NCBI GenBank assembly: GCA_046565505.1 | Contig: JBKHYJ010000074.1 | Coordinates: 246,902-310,901 of the forward strand | Direction of reading: 5' to 3' | From: JBKHYJ01 sp046565505 | GTDB taxonomy: Bacteria > Acidobacteriota > Blastocatellia > UBA7656 | Length of the DNA: 64,000 nt | Part shown: positions 42,285 to 51,704 of the stretch, piece after piece | Layout of the letters: each line of letters begins with the position of its first letter | Position numbering within the stretch: the stretch's first letter is position 1 | Position numbers and translations under genes: made by a program | Notes under the pieces: generated by a model | The model's input: only the letters and a program-made list of their open reading frames with translations | Databases searched by the model: none | What the model was told of the DNA's origin: nothing

Positions 42285-44411
42285 ATGTTAGCCGCCATAA
42301 TCCTCGCGCCGCTCGCGGGCGCGGCAATCCTGGGCCTGTTCGGCAAGCGAATGGGCGAGCGCGCAATCGGCCTCATCGCCTGCTCGACGGTGGCGCTTTC
42401 GGCCGTCCTTTCTTTTTATGCTTTCTTCGGGCACAGGCATGAGCTCGAAGCCGGGCGCAAGGTTTATGAGTACCTCTTCACCTGGATCAGCGTCGGGGAC
42501 TTCCGGTCGGATTTCGCGCTGCTGCTCGATTCGCTCTCCGCGATCTACATACTCTTCATAACGTTCGTGGCTTTCTGGATACATGTTTTCGCCACGGGGT
42601 ACATGCACGGGGACGCGGGCTACTGGCGATTTTTCGCCTACTTGAACCTGTTCATGTTTTCGATGCTGACGCTGATCCTGGCCGATAACTTCCTGCTGAT
42701 GTTCGTGGGGTGGGAGGGCGTCGGGCTCTGCTCGTACCTGTTGATCGGTTACTATTTCCGGCGCGGCTACGCGAGCGACGCCGCCAAGAAGGCATTCGTA
42801 GTCAACCGCATAGGCGACTTCGGGTTCGCCATCGGGTTGATGCTCCTGTTCTGGTGGTCGAGGTCGGTCTTTTATTTTGATGACCCATCGCGCGGCATTC
42901 ACGGGGCGATGAACTGGGCGATGGCGCAGGCGAGCGACCCGCTCTCGTTCCCGGCCATATTCGCCGGGGGGATAACGACCATAGCCGTGCTGCTGTTCGT
43001 GGGCGCGACGGGGAAGAGCGCGCAGATACCGCTGTTCGTCTGGCTGCCCGACGCGATGGCCGGCCCCACGCCCGTCAGCGCGTTGATCCACGCCGCGACG
43101 ATGGTGACGGCGGGCGTGTACATGGTCGCGAGGGCGAGCTTCATCTACGTCCACGCGCCCGCGGCGATGATGATAATCGCGATCATAGGGGCGGCCACCG
43201 CCCTGTTCGCGGCCACCATAGGGCTGGCGCAGTGGGACATCAAAAAGGTCCTCGCCTACTCGACCATTTCGCAGCTCGGCTACATGTTCCTGGCATGCGG
43301 GGTCGGGGCCTTCGCCGCCGGCATATTTCATGTGTTCACGCATGCGTTCTTCAAGGCGCTGCTGTTTTTAGGCTCAGGCTCCGTGATCGTCGGGACGCAT
43401 CACGAGCAGGACATGAGGCGCATGGGCGGGCTGAAAAAATTCATGCCCATAACCTTCCTGACTATGCTGTTCGGGTGGCTCGCTATATCGGGCGTGCCGC
43501 TGCTGTCAGGTTTTTTCAGCAAAGACGAAATTCTGTACCGCTCGTTCACCGCGGCGGGGTTGCCCGAGCCGTGGCCGAAGGTGCTCTGGGCCATCGGGGC
43601 GGTAACGGCGCTGCTCACCGCCATCTACATGACTCGATTAATGGTGCTGACCTTCTGGGGCAGCCTGAGGGCGAACGGAGCGGGCGCACATGCCGTGCAC
43701 CATTCCGGCTCTCACGATAAAGACGAGTCTAAGCAGGCGGTCACCCCGCCCGGAGTCGGCCCGGACGAGCATGAGCATCACGGCGGGCCGCCGCGAGAAT
43801 CGCCCAGGTCTATGGTCATACCGCTGGTCGTGCTCGCCGCCGGGGCCATCTTCGCAGGCTACCTCGGCGTCCCCGAAGGGCTCACCGGCGGCCGCGTCCC
43901 GAATTATTTCGAGCGCCTACTTGAGCCATCGCTGGCACGCTCGACAGCTTCGCACGCGGCGGCCGAGACGGCGCCGGGGCATGCGGCCCGGCCGGCCGCC
44001 GCCGAGGCCGGCGCCGAACGGGTGCCCCCGGCCGGTCACGCCGAAGACCACACCGCGGAGTGGCTGCTGACGATCATCTCTTCCGTAATCGCGCTCGCAG
44101 GGATAGGCATAGGGTGGGCGTGGTTCAAGCGGAACCCGTTGTGGGAGCCGCCGCGCCTGCTCGAAGAGAAATACTACGTTGACGAGGCGTATGACGCGGC
44201 AGTGGTGCGGCCGATCAAAGTCGGGTCGGCCAATATTCTGTGGAAGATCGTTGACGTGGCGATCATTGACGGCGCGGTCAACGCCGGCGGCATTCTCGCG
44301 AGCCGCCTGGGCGACATGCTGCGATACCTGCAATCGGGTCTCGCGCGCAGCTACGTCGCGGTCGTCATATTCGGCGCGCTCATACTGATCGGTTATTTCG
44401 TCATCAGGTAG
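42285..44411 (+). CDS. nuoL: NADH-quinone oxidoreductase subunit L
   Basis: The largest antiporter-like subunit, with the long lateral helix. The 708-residue protein has the conserved Glu in LMFVGWEGVGLCSYLLIGYYF near 150, the Lys in GATGKSAQIPLFVWLPDAMAGPTPVSALIHAATMV near 240-270, and the KKVLAYSTISQLGYM element. It differs from many NuoL in a His/Gly/Pro-rich loop (about 465-505, with AVHHSGSHDKDE and DEHEHHGGPP) and a second Ala/His-rich stretch (about 545-590). Both lie between the core and the lateral-helix region, so they probably do not disturb the proton path. Confidence 0.96.
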   Translation: MLAAIILAPLAGAAILGLFGKRMGERAIGLIACSTVALSAVLSFYAFFGHRHELEAGRKVYEYLFTWISVGDFRSDFALLLDSLSAIYILFITFVAFWIHVFATGYMHGDAGYWRFFAYLNLFMFSMLTLILADNFLLMFVGWEGVGLCSYLLIGYYFRRGYASDAAKKAFVVNRIGDFGFAIGLMLLFWWSRSVFYFDDPSRGIHGAMNWAMAQASDPLSFPAIFAGGITTIAVLLFVGATGKSAQIPLFVWLPDAMAGPTPVSALIHAATMVTAGVYMVARASFIYVHAPAAMMIIAIIGAATALFAATIGLAQWDIKKVLAYSTISQLGYMFLACGVGAFAAGIFHVFTHAFFKALLFLGSGSVIVGTHHEQDMRRMGGLKKFMPITFLTMLFGWLAISGVPLLSGFFSKDEILYRSFTAAGLPEPWPKVLWAIGAVTALLTAIYMTRLMVLTFWGSLRANGAGAHAVHHSGSHDKDESKQAVTPPGVGPDEHEHHGGPPRESPRSMVIPLVVLAAGAIFAGYLGVPEGLTGGRVPNYFERLLEPSLARSTASHAAAETAPGHAARPAAAEAGAERVPPAGHAEDHTAEWLLTIISSVIALAGIGIGWAWFKRNPLWEPPRLLEEKYYVDEAYDAAVVRPIKVGSANILWKIVDVAIIDGAVNAGGILASRLGDMLRYLQSGLARSYVAVVIFGALILIGYFVIR

Positions 44412-44461
44412 GCGCAACGCCCGGCGGACTCCTTCGCGAGCCCGCCGCTCTTAACGGAAAT

Positions 44462-46042
44462 ATGACTGGTTATCTCCTCACTTTTATCACGCTGCTGCCG
44501 CTCGCCGGCGCGCTCGCGCTCGCCCTCCTGGGGCGAGGCGAGCGGCCTGACGAAAGGGCGCAGAAATGGACGGCGCTGCTTTTCGCGCTCGCGACGTTCG
44601 CCGTCTCGCTCGCCCTCCCGCTGGGGTTCAGGCCCGGCGGCGGCCGCCAGTTCGAGACGAACGTGCATTGGATCGACGCGTTCAACCTGGGCGTGCGCTA
44701 CCACATAGCGATTGACGGGTTGAGCCTATGGCTCGTCGTGCTGACGACGCTGCTGGTCCCCCTCGCGCTGATCTCCTCCTGGAACTCGATACACTACCGC
44801 GTCAGGGAATTCTTGATCGCGATGCTCGCGCTCGAAACGGGCATGATCGGCGTATTCGTCGCGATGGACATGTTCTTGTTCTACCTCTTCTGGGAAGTGA
44901 TGCTCATCCCCATGTACTTTTTGATAGGCGTGTGGGGCGGCGAGCGCCGCGTCTACGCCGCGGTCAAGTTCGTGATTTATACCGTGGTCGCGTCGCTGTT
45001 GATGCTGGCGGGCATCATCGCGCTCTATTACCTGCACGGGCAGGCGACGGGCAATTTCACGTTCGACATCCCGACAATTACGGGCCACGTCGAGAACCGC
45101 GCGCTGATCCTGAGCCCCACGGCGCAGAGCTGGCTCTTCTGGGCCTTCGGGCTGGCCTTCCTCGTCAAAGTGCCGCTCTTCCCATTCCACACTTGGCTGC
45201 CCGACGCGCACGTCGAGGCGCCGACCGCCGGCTCCGTGATCCTGGCCGGGGTGCTGCTGAAGATGGGCACGTACGGGTTGATGCGATTCAACCTGCCCAT
45301 CTTCCCCGACGCGTCGCGCGAGTGGGCGCCGGTCATCGCGACGCTCGCCGTCATAGGGATCATCTACGGCGCGCTCGTGGCTATGGTCCAGCCCGACATG
45401 AAAAAGCTCGTGGCGTACTCTTCCGTGAGCCACCTGGGCTTCGTCGTCCTGGGCATATTCTCTTTCACGGACAAAGGCATGCAGGGCGCGCTGTACCAGA
45501 TGCTCAACCACGGGGTTTCGACCGGCGCGCTCTTCATCATTGTGGGGATGGTCTACGACCGCCGCCACACGCGGCTCATAGCAGAATTCGGCGGGCTGGC
45601 TAACGTGATGCCCGTCTACTCGGCGCTGTTCCTGGTCGTCACGCTTTCTTCAATCGCGCTCCCGCTGCTGAATGGGTTTGTCGGGGAGTTCCTCATCCTG
45701 ATCGGGACGTTCACCTCGCACGCGCTCCCGCGTGCGAGGATCTTCGGCTCGCTCGCCGCGGTCGGGATGATCCTTTCCGCCGTTTACATGCTCTGGATGT
45801 ACCAGCGCGTCGTCTATGGCGAAGTCCGCAACGCGGCCAACCTGAAGCTGCGAGACCTCAGCGGCAGGGAGAAGCTCGTGCTGGCGCCGCTCGTCGCCTT
45901 GATCTTCGTCATGGGCGTATACCCGGGCATGTTCCTGTCGCGCAGCGACGCGGCCATTCAATCAATCAAAGCCCGCTTCAGCCCGGCCGCCGAAGCAGTG
46001 GAAACCGCGACCGGCGCGGTCGTAGAGATAGAAGAACAATAG
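44462..46042 (+). CDS. nuoM: NADH-quinone oxidoreductase subunit M
   Basis: Second antiporter-like subunit. The 526-residue protein has LFYLFWEVMLIPMYFLIGVWGG with the conserved Glu near 144, FLVKVPLFPFHTWLPDAHVEAPTAGSVILAGVLLKMGTYG near 235-275 with the conserved Lys and His, and MKKLVAYSSVSHLGFVVLG. Length is normal. Its TAG stop is followed without any gap by the nuoN ATG, so translation of the two is probably coupled. Confidence 0.97.
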   Translation: MTGYLLTFITLLPLAGALALALLGRGERPDERAQKWTALLFALATFAVSLALPLGFRPGGGRQFETNVHWIDAFNLGVRYHIAIDGLSLWLVVLTTLLVPLALISSWNSIHYRVREFLIAMLALETGMIGVFVAMDMFLFYLFWEVMLIPMYFLIGVWGGERRVYAAVKFVIYTVVASLLMLAGIIALYYLHGQATGNFTFDIPTITGHVENRALILSPTAQSWLFWAFGLAFLVKVPLFPFHTWLPDAHVEAPTAGSVILAGVLLKMGTYGLMRFNLPIFPDASREWAPVIATLAVIGIIYGALVAMVQPDMKKLVAYSSVSHLGFVVLGIFSFTDKGMQGALYQMLNHGVSTGALFIIVGMVYDRRHTRLIAEFGGLANVMPVYSALFLVVTLSSIALPLLNGFVGEFLILIGTFTSHALPRARIFGSLAAVGMILSAVYMLWMYQRVVYGEVRNAANLKLRDLSGREKLVLAPLVALIFVMGVYPGMFLSRSDAAIQSIKARFSPAAEAVETATGAVVEIEEQ

Positions 46043-47569
46043 ATGCAACCGAACAATATCGGAATCAGCCTCCACCATGTCTTGCCCGAAACGATCACGG
46101 CGGTCGTCGCCGTGCTCATAATGATGATGGACGCCGCATCGCGCAGCATCGAGCGCAGGGTGGCGGGCGCGGTGTCGCTCGCCGGGCTCGCCGGGGCCGC
46201 CGCCGCCGCGATCAGCCTGTGGGGCCGCGATGGCGAGACCTCTTACGGCGGCATGATAATCACGGACCATTTCAGGCTGGTCTTCGCGCTCGTCTTCCTG
46301 ATCGTAACGTTTCTGACCGTGCTGATCTCTTTGCGGTGGGTCAAGGATGAGGACCTGCCCGTCGGCGAATACTTCGCGCTGCTGATGTTCGCGACGACCG
46401 GCATGCTCTTCATGTCGGCGGCCAACGACCTGGTGATAATCTTTCTGGGCCTTGAGATAACGTCGATCTCGACCTACGTGCTCTGCGGGTACCGCCGCCG
46501 CGACCTGCGGTCGAACGAATCCGCGGTGAAGTATTTCATACTCGGGTCATTCTCCACCGCGTTTCTGCTCTACGGGATCGCGTTCGTGTACGGGGCGACG
46601 TTCCAGCAGGGCGCGAACCCGGTCGCCACGACGAACCTGCAATTGATAAAAGAGCGCATCCTGGCGGGCCACCTCTTTTCAAACGAGATGCTCTTCGCGG
46701 GCGCGGCGATGATGCTGGTCGGCTTCGGCTTCAAGGTCGCGACGGCCCCGTTCCACATCTGGTCGCCGGACGTTTACGAGGGTGCGCCGACGCCCGTGAC
46801 CGCGTTCCTGTCCACGGGCTCTAAGGCCGCGGCCTTCGCCGCCTTCTCCCGCGTGTTCATACTGACGTTCGCGGCGACTTCCGCGGGCGCGGGGCTGACG
46901 ACGGGCGTGCTGCCCGCGCTTCAGTCGGCCTCGACCAACGCGATGATGGTGATGGCTATCCTCACGATGACAATCGGCAACCTCGCCGCCATCGTGCAGA
47001 GCAACATCAAGCGCATGCTCGCCTACTCGTCTATAGCGCACGCCGGCTACGCGCTGGTCGGGGTCGTGGCGCTGGACTGGCGGGCGGTGGCCTTTTACCT
47101 GCTGAGCTACGTCGTCATCAACATAGGGGCCTTCGGCGTGATCGAAGTGATCGCGCGGCGCGGCGACAAGCGGACGGAGATAAGCGACTACGCGGGCATA
47201 GGCTTTCAATCGCTAGGGCTGGCGACGACCCTTTCCCTTTTCCTGCTGAGCCTGGCGGGCATACCGCTGACGGCAGGTTTCATGGCTAAGCTGCTCGTGT
47301 TCAAATCCGCATGGTCGGCGGGATTCTATGGGCTGGTCATAGTGGGCGTCGTCAACAGCGCCATCTCATGGTATTACTACCTGCGCGTGATCGTGGCGAT
47401 GTTTTTCGCAGAGCCCGCGGTCGGGTTCAAAGCGCCCGCGGTCGCTCGGTCGCTGGTCGCGGCGCTCGTGCTGGCGGTCCTCGGGACACTTTACCTCGGC
47501 ATACTACCTGGCTTCGTGCTCGACGCGCTCGACCAGGCCGGCGTCCAAACGACCGCGGCGCGCAAGTGA
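46043..47569 (+). CDS. nuoN: NADH-quinone oxidoreductase subunit N
   Basis: Third antiporter-like subunit. The 508-residue protein has LVIIFLGLEITSISTYVLCGYRR with the conserved Glu near 140, GFKVATAPFHIWSPDVYEGAPTPVTAFLSTGSKAAAF near 230-270 with the conserved Lys residues, and IKRMLAYSSIAHAGYALVG. Fourteen or so helices by hydropathy. It ends the operon; no further respiratory gene follows. The hydrophilic arm (B, C, D, E, F, G, I) is not in the window. Confidence 0.97.
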   Translation: MQPNNIGISLHHVLPETITAVVAVLIMMMDAASRSIERRVAGAVSLAGLAGAAAAAISLWGRDGETSYGGMIITDHFRLVFALVFLIVTFLTVLISLRWVKDEDLPVGEYFALLMFATTGMLFMSAANDLVIIFLGLEITSISTYVLCGYRRRDLRSNESAVKYFILGSFSTAFLLYGIAFVYGATFQQGANPVATTNLQLIKERILAGHLFSNEMLFAGAAMMLVGFGFKVATAPFHIWSPDVYEGAPTPVTAFLSTGSKAAAFAAFSRVFILTFAATSAGAGLTTGVLPALQSASTNAMMVMAILTMTIGNLAAIVQSNIKRMLAYSSIAHAGYALVGVVALDWRAVAFYLLSYVVINIGAFGVIEVIARRGDKRTEISDYAGIGFQSLGLATTLSLFLLSLAGIPLTAGFMAKLLVFKSAWSAGFYGLVIVGVVNSAISWYYYLRVIVAMFFAEPAVGFKAPAVARSLVAALVLAVLGTLYLGILPGFVLDALDQAGVQTTAARK

Positions 47570-47677
47570 CGGCAGGTCGTTGCCCGCCGCGGGCCGTGGC
47601 TCGATCTTGCGGCCGAAACTCGGGATGTGATTCGAGGGCGGCGCCCCGTGGCCGCCCGCAGAAATTTTTGGAATCTT

Positions 47678-48223
47678 ATGGGGGCCGGGCAAGACAACCT
47701 CGAATCCATCGCGGAGCGCGTCACCAAGTCCGCGCGCGCGGTTAAGGCCGAAGACATCGCTTCCGGTATCACGCGCCAGCTCGGGGACCAATCAATCGCT
47801 GCGATTTACCGCGACAGGGTACTTAGCCAGCGCACGAGGCAGTACGAGCTTCACGCGCCCGCAAAGAGCCCGTCCGTCGAAATCCTTCACACCCTGCTCG
47901 GGATAGAGTTGAAGATCGCCAACCGCAGGCTCCTCTGCCCTGACCTCGCCACCGCGCGTTACCTCAGCGTGTTCGCCCGCCTCGGGTGCGACGCGATCGC
48001 CGTGCCTTATGACATCACGCAAATCTCACGGCTCGCCGACGAACTGGAATGTAGCTGGCAGCGGACCATGCTGCTCGCGCAGCACTTCACCGCAGGCCGC
48101 ACCGCGCGTTTGCGAACGGCGGTTACTCGCCACCTCCTCGAAGAGGCGCGAAACCAGATTGCTCAACTCGGGGCCGGGACAAAATTCCCTCAATTCAACC
48201 AGAGGACCCGCCAGCGCCGGTGA
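47678..48223 (+). CDS. Hypothetical protein, 181 aa
   Basis: An unrecognised, mostly helical soluble protein. Segments include NLESIAERVTKSARAVKAEDIASGITRQLGDQ and EILHTLLGIELKIANRRLLCPDLATARYLSVFARLG. ATG 47678 is preferred, with TTGGA about 7 nt ahead; a GTG at 47627 would add 17 Arg-rich residues of unlikely quality. It is isolated between nuoN and the oppositely oriented mutL. No membrane segment or motif is visible. Coding is supported mainly by the long frame and the ordinary amino-acid mix, so confidence is moderate. Confidence 0.55.
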   Translation: MGAGQDNLESIAERVTKSARAVKAEDIASGITRQLGDQSIAAIYRDRVLSQRTRQYELHAPAKSPSVEILHTLLGIELKIANRRLLCPDLATARYLSVFARLGCDAIAVPYDITQISRLADELECSWQRTMLLAQHFTAGRTARLRTAVTRHLLEEARNQIAQLGAGTKFPQFNQRTRQRR

Positions 48224-48317
48224 CCGGCCGCGTCAGGCAACGTCCGCGCTACAAGCTCGGCATTACTGGTCGTTCGCGGCAGGTGGATTTCAGTGCATGT
48301 CAGACGAGGCCCGCCGC

Positions 48318-50324
48318 CTAAACCGGCCGCTTGAAGCCTCGCTCGATGTCGCGCAAGCCCATCCGCATGATGATGGGGCGGCCATGCGGGCAGGTCATCG
48401 GGTTCTTCGTTTTCATCAGCTCGTCTATGAGCCACTGCATCTTCTCGTTGGTCAGCGGCATGTTAATTTTAATGGCGGCCTTGCAGGCGAGGGATGCGGC
48501 TATCTCGTCGCGTATGTGGTCCAGCGTAAAGCTGCGCCGCTCGCGCTCGACGACGGCTATCACTTCGCGAACCAGGGCCAGCACGTCGCGCGACGAAAGC
48601 CCGGAAGGCGCCGTCTTGATCGCTATCGTTCGCCCGGAAAGCTGCATGGTCTCTATGCCCATGACTTCAAGCTCGCCCTGCACGGCGGAAAATGACTCGA
48701 CCTCCGCGGGGTTCAAATCGAGCGTTTCGGGAATCAACAGCGGCTGCACTTCCGCCGAACGCGCAAGTCTTACGTCGCGGAACTGCTCGAACAATACACG
48801 CTCGTGCGCGACGTGCTGGTCTACGAGCAGCAGGCCCTCTTCGTCGGTCGCAACGATGTAACTATCTCTGATCTGGCCCAGCGGCTTGATGCCGTGTCCC
48901 AGGCCCGGCAATTCCCTTTCTTCGAGTGCTTCGCTTTCGACGGTCATTTCCTCGGCGCGCGCGTCGAACTGCAACGTATCCGTCGAAGGGCTTCGCGTAT
49001 CGACTTCCCGCGCGCGAGTCGGGCGACCGGCAGGCTCGGGGGTGCGCGACGCGCCGGGCTCGGGCGGGGTATTGCCGTGGGGCGGCGAGACCGCTTCATC
49101 CGCCGCGGCCCGCGTTGATTCAAACATGGTACGGGGTGATTTAAAGTCGGAGGGCGGGGCGGCGGGGGCCTCCGGCATGGGCCGCCGAGGCTCGGGCGCG
49201 GCGTAACGCGAAGGGGCAGGATTGAACGGCTGATCGCCTCGCGGCTCGGCGACGCCCATGCCCGGACGAGGTTCGGTCCCGGCCGGCTCTCTCCTACCTT
49301 CTTCCCCTTTCACCCCGGGAACCCGAGTGATGGGCTGGGTCGCCTTGATCGCCTCGGCAACGGCGTCGCGGACGAAACCCATGATGACGCTCTCGCGCAA
49401 GAATCGCACCTCAGTCTTGGCGGGGTGCACGTTCACGTCAACGTCTGCCGGCGGGACTTCGATGAACAAGACCGCCGCCGGGTAAGTCCCCGAGGGCATC
49501 ATAGAGCGGTAGGCTTCGCTGAGCGCCCGCCCGATCAACTGATCGCGGACGAACCGCCTGTTCACGAATAAGTATTGCGCGTCACGAGACGACCTCTGCT
49601 CTTGCGGGTTGGACACGTACCCTATCACGCGTAGGCCCTCGGATTCGGCGTTGACCTCTACGAGCTTCTGCAACAGCGACGCGCCGAGCACCTGGTAGGC
49701 GCGCTCCTTCAGCGAGCGCGCAGGAGCCACGCGGATGGCGTCGCGCCCGTTGTTTATGAGCAGGAAAGACAGCTCATGGTTGGCGAGCGCGTAATGCTGG
49801 ACGAGGTTCGTGATGTGGAAGCTTTCCGTCGCGTCGCTCTTGAGGAATTTGCGGCGCGCGGGGATGTTGAAGAATAAATCCTTGACCTCGATTTCGGCCC
49901 CGCCGGGCCACGCGATGTCACGGACCACTATGAGCCTGCCGCCGTTGAATTCGACCTCCGTGCCTTCAACGTCGCGCGCGGTCTTGGTGCGCAAAAACAG
50001 GCGCGAGACGGACGCTATCGAAGGCAACGCCTCGCCGCGAAACCCGAGCGTGGTTATTGATTCCAGGTCGTCGGCGGTGCGGAGCTTGGACGTTGCGTGG
50101 CGCTCGAAGGCGAGGATGGCGTCGTCACGCGTCATGCCTTCGCCGTCGTCCACTATCCTGATGAGCCGCTTGCCGCCGGCTTCGACTTCCACGTTGATCT
50201 TCCGCGCGCCCGCGTCCAGGGAATTCTCAAGCAGTTCCTTCACCACCGACGCCGGCCGCTCCACCACTTCGCCCGCCGCTATCTGATTTGCCAGCGCGTC
50301 GGGCAGTACCTTAATCTTCGACAT
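48318..50324 (-). CDS. mutL: DNA mismatch repair protein MutL with endonuclease motif
   Basis: MutL links mismatch recognition by MutS to strand removal. The 668-residue protein has the N-terminal GHKL ATPase motifs (ENSLDAGARKINVEV, IVDDGEGM, TLGFRGEALPSIASV). A disordered Pro/Arg/Glu-rich linker follows (about 335-470). The C-terminal domain has the endonuclease signature DQHVAHERVLFE, which fits DQHA(x)2E(x)4E, and CPHGRPIIM. It is therefore a nicking MutL, as expected in organisms without MutH. mutS is not in the window. Confidence 0.97.
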   Translation of the reverse strand: MSKIKVLPDALANQIAAGEVVERPASVVKELLENSLDAGARKINVEVEAGGKRLIRIVDDGEGMTRDDAILAFERHATSKLRTADDLESITTLGFRGEALPSIASVSRLFLRTKTARDVEGTEVEFNGGRLIVVRDIAWPGGAEIEVKDLFFNIPARRKFLKSDATESFHITNLVQHYALANHELSFLLINNGRDAIRVAPARSLKERAYQVLGASLLQKLVEVNAESEGLRVIGYVSNPQEQRSSRDAQYLFVNRRFVRDQLIGRALSEAYRSMMPSGTYPAAVLFIEVPPADVDVNVHPAKTEVRFLRESVIMGFVRDAVAEAIKATQPITRVPGVKGEEGRREPAGTEPRPGMGVAEPRGDQPFNPAPSRYAAPEPRRPMPEAPAAPPSDFKSPRTMFESTRAAADEAVSPPHGNTPPEPGASRTPEPAGRPTRAREVDTRSPSTDTLQFDARAEEMTVESEALEERELPGLGHGIKPLGQIRDSYIVATDEEGLLLVDQHVAHERVLFEQFRDVRLARSAEVQPLLIPETLDLNPAEVESFSAVQGELEVMGIETMQLSGRTIAIKTAPSGLSSRDVLALVREVIAVVERERRSFTLDHIRDEIAASLACKAAIKINMPLTNEKMQWLIDELMKTKNPMTCPHGRPIIMRMGLRDIERGFKRPV

Positions 50325-50440
50325 CGCTTTCCCTTTTCGACATGTGTGATTGGGATATTATAACAAGAGTCTGCCGGCATTCATCTGCCGTGTTGCCGTT
50401 TCGACCCCTCATCTGCTATCACTTGACTTGGAGGTCATAG

Positions 50441-50872
50441 ATGGCGACTGGGGCTACCGCACCGAAGGCAGAGATAAGGCGCTTTGACATTTTCGCGGAG
50501 TGGAACCGTCTGAAGGCGCGCAAGCGCCACCACCTGCCCGAGCCTGACGCGCGGGCATACGGGCTGGCGGTGGCTAAGGTCGTCGCGGCGCGGAAATTCT
50601 ACGGCTACCAGCCGGCGCAGGTGAGCGAATGGAAGCGCCGCGCGCGCCATGACGAGGTCACCGAAGCGTGGTGGGAAAACCTCGGGTCGGACAAAGAGTT
50701 CGAGAGCAAGATAGTCGAGCGCATGGGGAAGACATTCTACAAGCGAGTTTTCCAGCCGGCGATCAAGCGAGCCTGGGACGCCGGGTCAAGCTATGAGCTT
50801 ATACGAGACAGGCTGCGCGAGGATTGGAACGCCGCGCGCGCGACTAAGAAAAAGGCGGGGCAGAGTAAATGA
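50441..50872 (+). CDS. Hypothetical protein, 143 aa
   Basis: A basic, helical, soluble protein (e.g. IFAEWNRLKARKRHHLPEPDARAYGLAVAKVVAARKFYGY and WWENLGSDKEFESKIVERMGKTFYKRVFQPAIKRAWD) that I cannot assign. GGAGG lies 6 nt before ATG 50441. Its stop overlaps the next start (ATGA), so it is co-translated with the Dabb protein. The Lys/Arg and Trp content could suit nucleic-acid binding, but there is no motif to show it. Confidence 0.65.
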   Translation: MATGATAPKAEIRRFDIFAEWNRLKARKRHHLPEPDARAYGLAVAKVVAARKFYGYQPAQVSEWKRRARHDEVTEAWWENLGSDKEFESKIVERMGKTFYKRVFQPAIKRAWDAGSSYELIRDRLREDWNAARATKKKAGQSK

Positions 50873-51159
50873 TAAAACATGTGGTGCTCTTCAGATTCAG
50901 GCCCGAGTCGGGCGAGCGCGAGCGCAAGAAAGTTCTGGACGAGTTGCGCGCACTGGCGGACAAGATAGACGTTATTCGCGAGATGGAAGTCGGCGAGGAC
51001 GTGGTCAAGTCGGACCGCTCGTGGGACGCCGCGCTGGTCGCGACCTTTGACGACCTGGAGGCGTTGCAGAAATACCAGCGGCATGACGACCACCTGGCGG
51101 TCGTTATGAAGCTGCAATCGCTCCGCGAAGCCATCGCCTCGGTCGATTACGAATTCTAG
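50869..51159 (+). CDS. Stress-responsive A/B-barrel (Dabb) domain protein
   Basis: The 96-residue protein fits the dimeric alpha-beta barrel Dabb family. It starts MIKHVVLFRFRPE, has the LADKIDVIREMEVGEDV strand-turn and WDAALVATFDDLEALQKYQRHDDHLAVV, with the conserved YQ-H--H element, and ends with a short strand. Family members vary from stress proteins to small lyases and cyclases; the bacterial ones are mostly uncharacterised. ATG overlaps the upstream stop by four bases (ATGA), a sign of translational coupling. Confidence 0.88.
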   Translation: MIKHVVLFRFRPESGERERKKVLDELRALADKIDVIREMEVGEDVVKSDRSWDAALVATFDDLEALQKYQRHDDHLAVVMKLQSLREAIASVDYEF

Positions 51160-51165
51160 GCTCGG

Positions 51166-51636
51166 TCAAGAAGTGTGGTCGTGTACGATCCTCCACACGC
51201 CGTCGAGTTTGCGGAAGACTAGAGTGTAGAGCCCGCCTTGCTCGCCCGAAGACATTTCCAATCGCCAGCGCCCGCGCACGAAGGCGGCCTCGGGGCCGAG
51301 CAGCTCTATTTTCAAATCCGAGAATTCCAAACGCCCCATCTCGGCCCCCTCGCTCTGGTAGCGCCCCCTGTATCGGTTTATGGTCGTTTCCCAGCCGGAC
51401 ACGGCGGTCGAGCCCGAATAAAACGTCAGGTCAGGCGAGTTCCAGTAGCCTTCCATGAAGCCTTCGAGGTCGCGGCGATTCCATGCCTCGGCCTGGCGGT
51501 CGAGCACGGCGCGAATCTGTGCTGCGGATTCGGAGTCGGTGGCCGGCGCCTGTTTCTGACAGGCCGCCGGCCAGGTCAGGGCGATCGCCGCGAGGGCCAG
51601 GGCCAATCGAAACCTCTTCTTGCCGTATCTTCTCAC
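51166..51636 (-). CDS. NTF2-like (DUF4440/SnoaL-type) lipoprotein
   Basis: The 156-residue protein has a lipoprotein signal (RLALALAAIALTWPAAC, Cys26 followed by QKQ). One NTF2-like cone fold follows: IRAVLDRQAEAWNRRDLEGFMEGYWNSPDLTFYSG at the start and YTLVFRKLDGVWRIVHDHTS at the end. That is the DUF4440 pattern. Such domains are ligand-binding or enzymatic; no catalytic residues can be proposed safely. It converges on the Dabb gene with a 6-bp gap and is divergent from the methyltransferase gene. Confidence 0.83.
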   Translation of the reverse strand: MRRYGKKRFRLALALAAIALTWPAACQKQAPATDSESAAQIRAVLDRQAEAWNRRDLEGFMEGYWNSPDLTFYSGSTAVSGWETTINRYRGRYQSEGAEMGRLEFSDLKIELLGPEAAFVRGRWRLEMSSGEQGGLYTLVFRKLDGVWRIVHDHTS

Positions 51637-51704
51637 TGTTCGTCCTCCGACCGCCGCCGCGCAATTGTCGCCGGCCGGCGGCGCAGGTAGAATTGATACT
51701 TCAG

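Noticed and set aside
44726..45603. Long frames on both strands inside nuoM
   Set aside because: These are Arg/Asp/His-rich shadows of a clearly coding nuoM.
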